This document shows, piece after piece, positions 32,065 through 45,646 of a stretch of 64,000 nucleotides of DNA; the first letter of the stretch is position 1; each line of letters opens with the position of its first letter. Under the pieces are notes generated by a model. It had not been told where the DNA came from and did not search any database. It saw only the letters and a list, made by a program, of their open reading frames with translations. Both the position numbers and the translations under genes were made by a program. Source of the stretch: Epinephelus fuscoguttatus (taxonomy: Eukaryota; Chordata; Actinopteri; Perciformes; Serranidae). Location: positions 35,146,043-35,210,042 of the forward strand of contig NC_064754.1 in the NCBI RefSeq assembly GCF_011397635.1, given 5' to 3'.

Positions 32065-35000
32065 CAAGGGCCTTGCTTTAGAGAGGTCGCCATCTTGCGC
32101 CGCCATGTATGTAAGGCAGACCGAGCGGACAATCCAGCCAGCCAGAGAATGCGTTTCGCGTGTATAAATGAACCAACGAAGACAGCGGAAGGAAGGAAGG
32201 AGGAGGAGGAGGAAACAGCAGAGAGTGTTAGTAGTTCGTCGATAGAGAGTAGTGAAAAGTTTTTTTAGTTATAAAGTTTGCGAATGGACCACACTTACCA
32301 CGCAACAGGAGAGAATGAACCCGAACCGTCATCTGCGAGGAAAAGACGCAACTTCACTCCTTGTGATGCACTCTCTGCGGCGCTTTTCCTCCTGATGATA
32401 TATCTCCCCAGCGATGGTAGCACCGAATCCCATTCTGTGCATTCAGCCTCTCTTCTCGCCCGCTCAGCATCCAACACATGGAGTTCCTCATCTGTATGCT
32501 CCGGCTCAAACAGGTATGGCTCTGGGTCTGCGTCCGCTACAAGAAACTCTTCAAAATCGCGTTCAAAGTAGTTGCAGCTACTATAGTCCGGAGATATCGC
32601 TAGGCTAAATAAACAGCTGAGCTCTGTTTACCGGCTACGCTGTCAGTCAGTGTGCGGGCTGGAGATTGGCGGAGCAGAGAGGGGAGGGGGTCCCCACTCA
32701 GTATGGTAAACGAGTATGTGTGTAAAGTTATGAAGTGTGTCTGTTATGCTAGAAGAGTCAGAGTTTGGGACGGAGTCTTTTACCCCCTGGAGTGTTACCG
32801 GAGTTTTTGGAGTGCTCAAATAAACGCTCCTCTGGTCTCCTGCTTGTGAGGGATTCATTACAATATCGTAACATGGTTTAGATTTCTAAATAAACATTCA
32901 CCTCGTCGCTAGATAGACCTACTCCTGAAAAACTCGTGCGCAAGGCTTTTTGTCTCTACAAGGCCACCGTCATTTACCCAACGGGAGGGGTGAGTGAGTG
33001 AGCCCTGCAGTCTAGAATTTGACCACTGATGTCACTGTTTTCAACCCATTTTACACACTGGCCCTTTAAATTCAAAGTGCATGTGTATAGAATAGGAATA
33101 TATATGTCCAATGAGATTGCAACAGTTTCAAAAGTGTTCTCAACCTGTCGTATTTTGACTGTACACTATTTTTGATTGTCGCATGTTCTATATATGAAAC
33201 AAAATTACTAACAAAGTTGATAGACAGGATTTATTATTTAAAGCTGTGTTATAGGGAGCAAAGTTCTTAAACTTCTCTAAATCTTACAACATCCACTTCA
33301 GAAGGGCTTATATATTTTATTTCAGGCCTACACGGCATACCTGACTGGTATGGTGGAGTTTGAACTGCAGGAGTGGAAGCTCGCCATGGAGGCCTTCAAC
33401 AAGTGCAAGTCAGTTATAGCGTTAATACAGTTTCTTTATACACTGGCAGAATAAGTGACTGTGTGTTTGTCATGTATGTGTTTATGACCTTTTGGAAATT
33501 TTAAACAATCCCATTTTGGTCTTGTCAGGACCATCTATGAGAAGCTGGCCAGTGCTTTCACTGAGGAGATGGCAGTTCTGTATCGCCAACGTGTGGATGA
33601 GATATCACCCAACATCCGCTACTGTGCTTACAACATTGGTGAGTAACACGTATAGGTGGGGTGAAAGAAGATGGCGGCTGTGTGGCTTGCCCCGGTACAA
33701 GCTCTGCTTCAGTGTCTTGTACTTCTGTGTACTTCATGTGTTGATAAATCGTGACCTCTCACCAACACAAATAGTTGTACCACACTAGAACTTCATGTCA
33801 GTTCTGCATATGGCGTGTGAATTTTGTTTTATGTTGTTATGTTTTGTGACTGATGTGATGTTAATGTTGTCTATGTTTGTTGTAAACGACTATGTATTGA
33901 GCTTACGCACCATGCTGTACACAAAGCAAATTCCACCAACTGCTGCCATTTGGTCCTCAATAAATGATTGATTGATCCCCTTCAACATAATTGACAGCCA
34001 TCTTAGACTCACTTAAGCATTCTGAGACATTGTTCAGATGAACTCTGTAACTGAATTTTTTTCTCTGTCTGATTGTAGGTGACCAGAACGCCATCAATGA
34101 TTTGATGCAGATGAGACTGACAGGTGGAGGAGGAGGCATGATGGCTGAGAAACTAGAGGTGAACATACAGAAGTCAGACAATAGTTTATTTGTTTGTATT
34201 ATTTTTCATATATTGGTGATGCCAATGTCAGGGGTGGAACACACACCTGTTCCTCAAATTTAAATTTAATCTCATTAAAAAGTAAGCTGAGTAAATGTGT
34301 GTGCATATGTTAGTATAACTTTAAACAAGATTGAATTACTCATTGATGAAATCCAAAGATGTCCTGGCTCTTGTGGATCAGAAAATCTGTTTTATAGATA
34401 TATTTAAAAAACAAACAAACAAAAAAAAAAAAAACGTTCATATCTTTTTTTAATTCTTCTCAGGCCCTGATCACTCAGGCAAGAACTAAGCAGGCAGCCA
34501 CCATGAGTGAGGTGGAGTGGCGAGGGCGAACGGTGCCCGTCAAGATCGACAAGGCCCGCATCTTCCTGTTGGGTCTGGCAGACAACGAAGCTGCTATCGC
34601 TCAGGTCGGTATTTTGTCAGTTTACCTGTTTTGTAGTGGGTAAAAACAAACTGTGTTACCAGCAGGTCTTAAAGGTCCTGTGTGCAACATTCAGAACAAT
34701 AATACAGCAGCAAACACCTCGTTGCTATGTAAAGATACGGCAGCGAATGTAGCTGCGCGAGTTCAATGTGTGTTGTGATGTGAGCTTTTTTGTGGTTTGT
34801 TGTGGTAAGCTTGTCTGGCCACGCGTACATGCTAGCGCATGTATGTATCCCACTGGCTAGCTCATCACTGCCACTTTGCACTGCGCTCATACAGTAGTTA
34901 GTGCTGATATTGGAATGCTATCATCACAGAAGCATGGCGCCCACGCGCACCCCCCCGATTAATACCATTAGCTCTATCAGCAATGTTGCCATTGTTTTGT

Positions 35001-38000
35001 GCTGTTTATGGAGTTAGCACTGCTAGCTGCTAGCCACCAACTCAGCCAGGCAACTTGTATGCACTGACTTTCACTTAGAACCCCTTTGAATATCATTACA
35101 TGCCAGTACTTAAAAATACATGTTTGGATGTCCCTGTGTCCTATTAGTCTAAAGCCCACATGATACTTCTTGAATCCATGTTGTTTCAAGTGTAGTATTA
35201 ACACAATCTTTAATACTAACTTAACAATCCACTTTTTATGCCTTAACACCCATTTAATTGCAACATCCTGATTCAATTCAACTTGTTGCAAGTCAGTCTC
35301 CCTTGCTCTATCTTCAAGGTTCTGTCTGTGTCTCCATCTTTATTTCTAAAAAATACCTGCTGCATAGTTTATGACATTCTCTACACATTGTGGTCTCAAT
35401 GCTTCATTCTTACCTACTTAGTCACAGTGTAGTCTAAGGGCGCATTCACACCAGGATAGTTCGGGGGGCTTGATTCAGTTGGGTGGGGAATGCTGACAAT
35501 TTCACACCTTCATTTGGTTTGGTTCACTCTCACACTGCACTTTTTCAAGCGGACCAAACCGCCTGGACAACATCATGCAGTTACAACAGCTGCTTGTTAG
35601 GGGGCGGTATTGCCCGAAACAACCACTGACCAGGAATAAAAAAAGCGTGAGGAAGAAGAAAACCCGGCTCATTGATTGGCCAGGACTGAAAATGGAAATC
35701 CATTGTGGATAGTCACAAGCAACTGCGATATATAGTCCTCTGACCATATATCAATACATGACTGCACCTCCTCACTACTCCACGCCTGCCCACGAGACGT
35801 TTTCCAACTTTTTCTTTTTTTACCGCTGCTTGTCCCAGTTCGCGCTGTTGACTTTGCTTGTTTGTTTTCTACCGAAAATGCACTGCGCTCTGCGCTTCCT
35901 TTTTTGGTTCACTTCCTCTCTTTGGTTCACTGGGTAGCCTGTTTGCATTTCCTACTGAAAGCGAACCACACCAGGGTTCATATGCAAGTGAGCCGAGACC
36001 CCCAGTTTTCAAGCAGACCAGGGTTCGCTCGTTTGGTCCGCACCAGAGTTCGAATGAGCGTTCACACCACTCCAAATGCACCAAACTATTCCGTGGAAGC
36101 GGACCAGGGCTCATTTAAAGCAGACCAAATAGTACCAGTGTATGTGTCCTAAATCGTTAGCTTATGCCACATACAAAAGCAAACCATTGCACAAACTATA
36201 GATCAACTGTCATGTGAAATCTGCAGCTTCACAGTAAGAGTTTTCTGATGGCAGTATGTTTTTTGTTGTGCTGAATCAGAAAATGCTCTCTGAAGGGTGT
36301 CCACTTTGAACTGGTGGATTTTAAATGCTACACCCTATAAACTCTGCTTTGTTGGATGGTTAAGACCCTTGCTCCTCAGTTTTTCATAGGTACACATGCT
36401 GTCCCATGTCCTTAACTTCCCTACCAGTGTGCACATCTGTCTGGCATCAAGATGTCAATTGTAGAATCTCAAAATGGGCGTTTGAGCACAACGCCTCCTC
36501 CTTACTTCAGTCCATGCAGTTCCTTAAACTTTCAGTAGGTGACACCCTCCTCTTTACTGTCTTGCCTGTCCCCTCTCTGCCGCCACAACTCATTCCTCCA
36601 GTCTTCTTATGCCAGAAGACTCAGCACACCCTGCGGACACACCTGTCACACCCACAGCCACTCAGGTCTCTGGCATGCAGCCTCTCATTGCACAACTGCA
36701 TTCTGTGCATTTCAGCCCACACATGAATACGGGGCTACACCCAGCAGGTCTCTGTGGACAGATTAGTATTATCTCAAAACACCTTTCAGTTTCAAATGGG
36801 CTCTTCTGGGACTCAGCTGTAGTGTTGCAGTCTATTGTTGAGCTAATGGTGGCTGTAACTTTATGTGTATGAAGCTACTGAAGCTGAAGTATTTCGTTTT
36901 TTCAGATTGTGTGACCTACTTAATTAAATGACATCCTCATCAGCTATCTTTGTAAATGATAGAATAAATGTTGTAAAATTAGCAATGTTTGGTGCCATTA
37001 GTCCCAGATTGCTCAGTAGAAAGTAAGAGTATGTCACACCAGCACCTCAAGTTTCTCTAGTGTCACCCTGATCCCCAGCTGTTGGCTTCTGGATACAGGA
37101 ACACCATATTGGGCCATACCACAGTCCTAGTAGAAGAGCTCCGTCAACTCCTCCTGTCTCTAATCAGTTTATCCATCCAGCCCTCCCTCTGAACAAGAGA
37201 GGATGCTCAACTGGTTGAGCCGGTCACGCTAGGCGTTGCCAGGGTGTTGGCACGAGAGTGTGGCACTAAATAACATCAGTCTTCTGGGTGGATGAGAGCA
37301 GCCGTATGACTTGTTTATTATCAGTTATCACTACGAGGAATTCTCTCGTAACATTCCTTCACTGTTTTTCTACCTAGAGGGTTTTTCTTTTAAGGTGAAG
37401 ATGTGACAATACTGTCATCCATAAAGGTGTTAAACAATGTTCAGTTGTTCAGAACAAAATGATACTGTAGCAACATTTCTCATGTCATTAATTCTTAGAT
37501 TTGCCAACATTCAGTAATCCAACATGGCCTCTTTCTTTAAATATGAACATGGTATGTCCTGTTGACATCTGAGACTATCATAGAGTAACACAGGCCCATT
37601 GTATGAGTGTATCGATGAAAGGAAGGTGAGGTGAAGAACAATCCTGTCATTCACAAAGATTTGAACCCTGAAACTCCAGTGTGTGACTGCTGGTGAGTTG
37701 TGTGCAGGAATGTATCGGCAGCCTGCCGGGCCACATACCTTTGCCTCTCACCCAGTTTGACAAAGTCACATCCTGCTTATACTGTTGCTCTCTTCTAAAT
37801 GGATGAAATATTTGCATGTGCATGATTGACTTTAATTTGTGCAAGTGTAGCTTTAATCTGGTGAAAGATGGTTGTAAGTCTGACTGTTAAGATATTTAGG
37901 CCAATATGTCTATGTCTTTCTCTTTGTGGAGCTTTTATATTTATTATTTTCCATCTTTAAGACATTTTTTGTTGTAACCACTCAAAGTAGGGGGCAACAT

Positions 38001-41000
38001 TTGTTTCTACGGTGCAGGTTTGGTGTCGAAAATGAAACTGTTTCCTCACAAAGAACACATTAAACCAAAGTTGTCCCCTCCCAAATTCCTCTGGATGTTA
38101 AACCTGTTGACATAGTTTCATGATTCATTTTTCTTTCTTAAATCCCTCAGCACCTTTTGACATTTCATAACTGTAGCAGAATTGCACCATGGCTTCATAT
38201 AAGGCACTGATGCATCACGCATTTTATTAGACTGTACATTTGTAAAGGATGAACTGATATGCCAGGAGGTCACGAGAAGGCCAGCGTATTTTGTTAATGG
38301 AAGCACCCTGTGTTTACGCTGTACTACAAATGCTAGCAGTGTTTAATCGTCTCAGAGCGCCTTTTTTTTTTTTGGTCTTCCAATAGGCCTTCCAATCACA
38401 TTGTAGTTTTCTGCGGAGACTCTGCTCTCTGCCTGTCGTTACATATTTTCTGTTTTCGGGACCTTTATGGGTGTGTACACCCACAGCTCTCAGGTGAGGT
38501 TGCGGCTTTATAAAAAGCTAGCGACCAGGTGCGAAGGAGTGAATTGGGATGTTGGCTTTTACATTGACTTTCACTGGCGAGCGTGTTAACTATCAGTAAC
38601 CAACAATCCTGCTTAGTATACCTTTTTAAATGCTGTTTTCTGATCTGCTTAGTTAATTTGCTGTAGTGAGCAAATGGTAATGCATAAACCTACTACTACT
38701 GCTGATGGTGGTACATCATCATATCCTGCATGTGTTTCAAATGCATTTTAATGTGAAGGCAATATTAATTTTTGTCACTATGAAACAGGAAGCATGGTTG
38801 GTGATAAATAGTCATTATGTTCCACTATAGATGTTGATTACTGTTTCTGTTGTGCAGACAGCTAATGAGGAGACCAAAGAGCATCTGTATGAGACCCTGC
38901 TGGCCGAGTGCAGAGACACTATCCAGGCTGTGAGAGAGGAACTCAAGAGTGAGGCGGTAAGGTTCAAAAGTTGAGATATTTCGGTGGAGAGGGCTGTGAG
39001 TTTGTATTTAGGACCTAGATGTTTGCTAACAGATAATAGGCATCAATTTGATTTTCATCTTACTAAGTGAAGACGTGATGTTAAAACAAGAATGTAATTT
39101 TTAAAAAAATGTTATTTATTGCTTGTCTTTGTAGAAGCAGCGAGAGAGAAGCTCTGATGCTGACAGTGGCAAGGTGTCCAACCTGCAGTTCCTGCACAGG
39201 TAAAAGAAACACATGTACTTGAAAGGATCAGACATCACATATTTTCTGTCTTTTGAGAAAGCTGCTGTGTCAGGTCATGTCATCATGTTGTCTGGCTTCA
39301 ACGAACCATTAGTTTTATCCACCAGTTCATTTCTCCATTCATTATTTTTGACTACATTACCAGAAAACATGGCAGTTAGCACGTTTTGTTAGGTCAGCGG
39401 TCAAAAACCCAGAGATATTCAGCTACGATCATGTATTGCAAAGAAATGCACAGTAACATATACAGTACATAGGCCTTACCATAAATAAGTTTACGCCCTC
39501 TGATAATTCTGTTACATTTATCCACTCAATAAGTAAATAATAAATGTGCTGTTGGTCTCCTCCCAGTTACCTGACCTACATCAAGCTGTGTACATTGGTG
39601 AAGAGAAATGAGAGCATGGCCCACACTCTGCAGGCTAAACTGAAGGAACCGGAAGCCGACGAGAATAAGAGAGGGCCCCGTCCACAGGACCTCATCCGCC
39701 TCTATGACATCATCCTGCAGGTAAACGTCTGGGCATAAATATATTGTTATCCTTTTAATCATAAGGCTATCCATCTGGAGTAGTAGTTCAAAAATGAAGA
39801 TAGATGGGTTTTTTCAGCTCACAATGACAAAACAGATTGACTGCTTTATGTCCATTAGCCGTCCATAAAAGCTGCATTTATTTGAGTTAGAATAAGTAGT
39901 AAGAAAGTGGCTCTTAGTTGCTAGATACTCGCAGTAGCTGTGTGAGAGTGATGAGTTGTTTGATTTGTGTTGCCATCAGTGAAGGGATGTGTACTTTGTC
40001 TTGTTTGACTGTTTCTGTCACAGCATAAGCTTCTGTTTCTCCTGTTCTTCTGTTTCTCCTCGTGTTCACTTCCTGCCTCTCCTTTTACCTCCCAAACATT
40101 CTTCTGTCTGTGTCTCCAGAGTCTGGCTGAGCTCTCCTCCCTGCAGGGCCTGGAGGATGACCACACCTTCCAGAAGGAGGTGTCCCTCAAGATGCTGGTC
40201 TACAAGGCCTACAGGTCAGGCATTTTTTGGGTCGCAACCTCCTAATAAAAAAAATACAACTAAGATTCAAATAGTAAAGTGTTGTCTGGAAACCTTTTAA
40301 TGTGCTTGTAAGGCAATTAATGTTCAGTGCTGCTAAGTATTAGAATGACATCCATGAGCCCATGATGTACTCTTGCAGCTGCTGTCCTCTTGAAGTCGTT
40401 TCTCTTTTTTTTTTTTCTTTTTCTGTGAATAAATACATACGCTCATGTGGTCCTTCCGTCTGTACCTTCACAGGTGTTTCTTCATAGCTCAGTCTTACGT
40501 GCTGGTTAAGAAGTGGAGCGAGGCACTGGTGCTGTATGAGAGGGTGCTGAAATATGCCAAGGAGGTTCAGTCTAAGGCCAAGAGCCTCAACAACAGCCTC
40601 AAGGTTGGTCATAGAAAAACACACACACAAGCACCGCAATTAAAAACAACATCAGTTCACCAACATTTGTACTCGACCAGACACAGCACTGTTGTATGTG
40701 GTTTCCGCAGGATCTCCCTGATGTTCAGGAGCTTATTGCCGAAGTCAACGCTGAAAAATACTCCCTTCAAGCTGCTGCTATTTTAGGTGAGAGCACCTTT
40801 TGAATTAACAGTTATCTAGCCAGCTCATTTACTTTTACCGTATGAGAACCCGTTTAGTCCCATTCTTCTCTGTTCTGCCTCATTCTGTGTAAAAACCCGT
40901 AGGAAATGTTTGTGTTTCAGACACTGATGAGACTGCAGAAGTTCCTGCTCAGCAGCAGGTGAAAGACAACACGGTAAGAGGCCAAAATCAAGAGACACGC

Positions 41001-42415
41001 CACACCATTTCATTTTGTTTTATTTCTTAAGGGGCTGCTGTTGTGCTCATTGAAGGCTGTTTCTATCTGTTGGAGAAATTGTCAACCAATGAGAGTTTAG
41101 TAGGCAGGATTAAGAATGTCTTTATTCATAGCTAGCTAAATGGCAACCAAACAAATAACACCACAGTTAAGAAAAACATGACATTGATGCACCTGTAAAG
41201 GCTTTTTGTAGGTGGACTTGCATAATAACAACTCTTAGATTGGTATTTAGTTTCTGTGATTATCATGGAAACGTTAACTGCTTACGTGCCAGCTGAAAAC
41301 GGTGATGACAATGATTAGTAAGAGCAAAACAAAAAAAGGGATAAAGCTAAAGAGAATACAGTGTCAGGCAGCATTAAGTGAAGTGCATAGCTATTCTGCC
41401 TGATTATCAGGCTATCAAGAATGTTACACAAAGCAGTAACAACAAGCGAACAACATCATGCCAAATTTGTTTTACCCTGTGTCTTCTGAAAACTGTCTAG
41501 ACACAGGTAGAACAGGTTAAGATGATGGCTTTAGGTCAAGGAGATTTCATTGTGCCTTGTGGTTGTACCAGCTACAAACAGGGCATACAAGTAAGAAAAG
41601 CCTCGGTTGTCAGCGCAAGAAAGGACACAGGATACCAGTTGTTGTCTTTCAAGGTCTCCACAAAAGGGTTGTGTTTACAGCAGCATGCCACTCTCCTCTA
41701 CTCTCACTCTGTTGGTCATATTGTAACACCGCTTCTAACTGAACGCAATGCAAACGAGAGAGCGAATATCAGATTGTGTCAGTGTTTCCCAGTGAAGATG
41801 TCCTAACCTGCCCCCTGTGGCAGCAAACAGTGGCATGTTGCCTGTTTGAAAAACTGCTCGCCCTGGCTCTAATTTGGTGAAGCTTTGCACACCTCTAATC
41901 TATTTCCAGGCAATGGCAAGCCCTTGCTTCGGCCCGCTCAGGGCTTGATAGACTTCCTGATTGTTGTCCCTCACAGTGTATCTGGACACTTTTTGCGCTC
42001 CGAACGCCTGAGTTCAGTCACTCAGTGTATTTTAGAAAGAGGTGTAACAGCTCTTGAGGTCAGACCAATCAAAAGAACAAATGACATGTTCGAGTTTTGA
42101 TATGCTGGATGTCTGAGTTATTCATATAAACGTGGTTATCTGTGAATATATAATGCTCACTTTCTTTCTTTTTCTTCCTGAATGCAGCCCCTCTGCAACC
42201 GCCTTGAGACCTTCCGCTTGGATCCCACTCTTGTTGGCAAGCAGCCCAATTTGGTCCAGTTCCCTCCCGACTTCCAGCCAATCCCCTGCAAGCCTCTGTT
42301 CTTTGACCTTGCGCTCAACCACGTGGCCTTCCCACCCCTGGATGACAAGGTGGAGCAGAAGGGCAAGGGCGGTCTCACCGGCTACATCAAGGGCATCTTT
42401 GGCTTTGGCAGCTAA
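29764..42415 (+). CDS. srp68: Signal recognition particle subunit SRP68
   Basis: Cytosolic/ER-targeting factor: with SRP72 it binds the 7SL S-domain of the signal recognition particle. Sixteen exons join in frame to 592 aa (human 627, also 16 exons): 29764-29851, 30315-30381, 31193-31306, 31650-31845, 33326-33408, 33529-33638, 34079-34158, 34464-34604, 38858-38956, 39135-39199, 39567-39720, 40120-40214, 40474-40603, 40711-40786, 40921-40973, 42188-42415. The N-terminus keeps ENKEN but lacks the long Gly-rich tract of mammals, which explains the shorter length. The RNA-binding domain follows (LQIIKESQQQHGLRHGDYQR, YCSRRLRRLRKTLGFKMGNRHK). Helical-repeat exons include MSEVEWRGRTVPVKIDK and RPQDLIRLYDIILQ. 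The C-terminal SRP72-binding end is GYIKGIFGFGS. Intron 1 has U12-type signals. Confidence 0.96.
29852..29859 (+). promoter_or_regulatory. srp68: U12-type 5' splice site of srp68 intron 1
   Basis: The donor reads GTATCCTT immediately after codon-phase-1 exon 1. This fits the minor-spliceosome consensus RTATCCTT rather than the GTRAGT used by most other introns here. Confidence 0.85.
30294..30302 (+). promoter_or_regulatory. srp68: U12-type branch site of srp68 intron 1
   Basis: TCCCTTAAC lies 12 nt before the acceptor AG end at 30314. It differs from the U12 branch consensus TTCCTTAAC by one base, and its spacing is the short one expected for U12 introns. Confidence 0.85.
31882..33065. mobile_element. 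TTAA-flanked DNA transposon (PiggyBac/Kolobok-like) in srp68 intron 4
   Basis: The inverted ends AGGGCCAGTGTGTAA and TTACACACTGGCCCT are exact, and TTAA flanks both sides (31878-31881 and 33066-33069). The interior holds an (AT)n run at 32021-32061, then a GC-rich, first-exon-like segment with GGAAGGAAGG and GGAGGAGGAGG purine tracts and a 95-codon open frame from ATG at 32284. TTAA duplication is characteristic of PiggyBac and Kolobok elements. No transposase domain is seen, so it is non-autonomous. Confidence 0.8.
32021..32061. repeat. (AT)n microsatellite
   Basis: Perfect AT repeat of about 20 units inside the TTAA transposon. Confidence 0.95.
34605..38857 (+). other. Large srp68 intron 8 with repeat fragments
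   Basis: A 4.25-kb intron. At 34673 a TTAA-AGGTCCTGTGTGC start resembles the ends of TTAA elements, but its right partner is not found. From about 35433 to 36153 there is a fish repeat with 'gcgcattcacaccagg' at the left and a partial inverse 'accagtgtatgtgtcc' at the right, plus repeated 'ggaccaaac' and 'gcggacca' words. The rest (36160-38857) shows no exon or RNA gene, only short open frames without domains. Confidence 0.5.
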
Positions 42416-44400
42416 ATCAGTCCCGCAGGCTTTGGTTTCTACAGTAGAGCCACGAGGCCCCGAGTTTACCACAAAAACCAGACTTGGGTCAGTTGTTAAT
42501 TAGAATAATTAAAATTACTTTTACGTTTTGAGTTAGTGCCTAAGTGCAAGAGGGGTGGAGTTTGCAGATCTGAGGAAGGCAGAGTGAGTCTACTCTTCTA
42601 TAATCTTTCTTGGAAGATTAATCCAATCAGTTTCAAGTAGCAATATGACCCAAGTTCACCTGCCATCTTTAGTAATAACATCAGGCTGCATGGGTTCCTA
42701 GTATAAAGGCTCCCTCCTTAATTTGAGCTGTGGAGGTGTCTGTGACTTTCAGGTTTTACAAGTTACCCTGCCATGGTCTCCAAGTACAGCCAAGTTGTCA
42801 ATCTCACAGTCCTGTTAGAGTAAAATACACCACTTAGGCATCATTAGTAGTTATCCTCTTTTATTCAGTGTTACGTAAGCGCCTTCATGTAATTACGTGT
42901 CATTTTTTTCTGTATGCGAGTTGTTTTCAGCATCGTTTCTTAAAATTTGCAAAGTGCAGTTTTGATACGGCAGCTACTTTGACTTTAAAAACAAAGTAGT
43001 GCTCCTCTAATAGTATAGATGTCCTGTGACATGTAGTCCAACAAACTGAAACCGTTTTATCAATCATCACAGTTTTACAAGACTTCAGCTGTGTCCACCT
43101 TTGCTGTGGTCTCGCCTGCTTTTGACGGTACATTAAGACACCAATTTGTGATTCAAAACTTCACTTTGTACACTGACATCACAATACACTGAAAGATGAG
43201 AGCTATAGGGTGGAAATACAGCAATAAACTGGATTTGGTTTGCTGTTAAAAAGCACAAGAAGAAAGATATCTTGACACCCTTGTGGTCCATCTTTTGTAA
43301 GTGGCTTCTACTGTGTGAAGTCATGTGAGCAGTACTGTTATCTCCAAATGGATGAAGACTAAAGTAATGAGAAGAATTTGGATAAAGCTTTGAAGTTTTA
43401 GGTGCATCAACAGGACGATGAAAGACAAAGCCATGAATCAAAGTGTGAAATTTTGTTTTTCTTCAAACACTGAATGATTAAATATTTTAATTGTCAGCTG
43501 CAGCCTGCAGAGGTAATGCTGTATATGTTGTCCCATATGACATTCGGCCCTAAACTTGCATTATTTTTGAGAAGGGTCCAACTGCTTCAACACGTCTAGA
43601 TAGAAGCCTCATTTTTATCACCTCAATGTCTGTTGTTTTCAAGGCACATTTTCTACAGAAGGGTTTGCTGGCTGATGACTGTGATGTAACAGTGCAGCTC
43701 CTCAAACTAATTAAGTCATGTAATGTTTTTATTTTTACATGTTGATTTGCATTTCAGCAACATAAATGTTGCAGTAGACATTCAGAAAGTGAAGGAGTTC
43801 TTAGCAGCCTTTCATTCATCACACCACCACACCTGTTTGTTCATCACTAGTAGGCTTAAAGTGTTTTCATCACCAACGACATGTCTATGGACATCCTGTA
43901 ATGCTAGAAAAATATTTTGTTTTTTGTTGCAAACAGCTGAAGTCGCTCATTTTGTCTGACCTTTTTAAGGGACCTGGTTTGCCTGTGATACCTGGTAAAA
44001 CACTTTCTAGAGGACTGTGTCAGTGTCACTCTCCTCTGACATTTCACTGTTTTGCTTACTAATTTTTATCAGTGTCTTCAGTTTAAATCATTGTCCCCCC
44101 CCCAGCATTTTATGTTATGAATTGAGAAGGATGTGCTGGAATAGTTCCAGTACTTTACCTCGAATTGACCTGGAAAACAATTTGTCATGATGAATAATTG
44201 TTTGAAACATAAGTGGAAAGAGAAAATGACATGATGAGAATGTATGATTTGATTTAATTTCCAGGCGTACGATTAAAATATATTTGCACCAAATGCTGTG
44301 TACCTGACATTCTTCATTCACTTCTGTGGACAATTCAGTGACATTAGTTTTAACTTAAGGTGAATACCATCTTAATAGTAATTCCAATGTTATTTCCATG
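42416..44400. other. srp68 3' UTR and intergenic sequence
   Basis: Candidate srp68 polyadenylation signals are AATTAAA near 42505 and AATAAA at 43223-43228. Beyond these the sequence is unique-looking with no exons recognised. Confidence 0.45.
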
Positions 44401-44647
44401 GCCCAGGAAAGTTAGATCAATATTTGTGAACACAAGCTACTCTCTCTCAAAGCCAGAAACCAGAGAAGATGGATAGATAGACTAAGCACAAAAGTAAGGA
44501 AATTTGTGTTTGGTAGATTATTTCTTTGTTGTAACAATGCTTCTTGGCAATAAATCTTATACCATTGGAAAGCCTGTTTATTTTCCATTTAAATGGTGGC
44601 ACATTTTTAAGGAACATGCATTTGTGGGATGAGCAGCAGCGCTGAGT

Positions 44648-45400
44648 GTGGTTTGTGCCCATGAAATATTTGCCAAATCCTCTCTGCCAATGCCAAACAG
44701 CTTCCTTTTTTTTGCTGTTGCTATTGACTCTTGTTTTGAGCTTCTGGTACCCCCAGGTGCTGATTGGCACCTGATTGTCAGCACCTGTGAGCATGGGCCC
44801 TGCTACAGTGGTCAGTTGGTGTTTGCTCCAAGAATCGGCATGCCACGTTTGACTGATCTGGGTAGGGCCCGTGCAATAGAGCAACTTCAAGCTAGTGTTC
44901 CTCAAAACCAAGTTGCGGCATTATTTGGAGTGCACCCAAGTACCATCTGCAAACTGAAAGCCAAGTTCCATCTAAGGGGAGATGTCAGAGACAGGCCGCG
45001 AAATGGGTGTCCCAACAAGACAGCACCCCAAGAAGACCGTTTCCTCATCATGTCAGCACATAAGAACTGTAGGCAATTTTCTACAGATTTGCAGTCAAGG
45101 TTTGCTGGACGATATGGCTGACAGTTCTCTGCCCAGACAATCCAGAACAGGTAGCATGCAGCCAGTCTCTGGTCTCATAGGGCTTCACTGTCAGGCCTGT
45201 TTGTGCTGGTGTTGGCAACACGTGCACTGGAACCTGAACATGTTGAGGAACATTATGTTCAGCGATGAGTCCAGATTCCTATGGCAGTTGGATCTTAGGG
45301 TCGAAGTGTGGAGAAGATGCAGAGAACTCTTTGTTGATTGCAAAACATATTTTAGCCACCTAAAAAGATCTTACTAAAAATAAATCACTATCGGTTAAGT
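44648..45400 (+). pseudogene. Degraded Tc1/mariner transposase
   Basis: Frame 44648-45121 contains a helix-turn-helix block (RAIEQLQASVPQNQVAALFG, VHPSTICKLKAKF) followed by RDRPRNGCPNK, the DNA-binding and linker region of Tc1 transposases. In a shifted frame, 44982-45377 carries NIMFSDESRF, which holds the first catalytic Asp, and VWRRCRELF. The region after this, with the second Asp and the Glu, is missing. At least one frameshift and a 3' truncation make it inactive. It is a different family from the Tc1 copy at 49953. Confidence 0.7.
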
Positions 45401-45646
45401 GTACGCTGCATCTGGAATATTTTCTCTGCTTTACACAATAACCAATCAAGGCAGCTGTAGACCAACAACTCCCCTGTTCTGCTAAGTTAAATATTATTCT
45501 TGTCAAGGGAGTGTGGTGGCTTTTAGATAATGGCTTCAGTCTTGTTGGAAAGGGCTGTGTGACAGCAAGGTAAAGCAGTTAAAACATTCCGAATATAGCG
45601 TACACTTTAACTGACAATGATTTTTTAGGTGGGACTTTTTTTTTAA

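Noticed and set aside
36406-36872. Three overlapping + frames of 75-106 codons in srp68 intron 8
   Set aside because: The frames overlap each other, show no domain and have no consistent splice sites.
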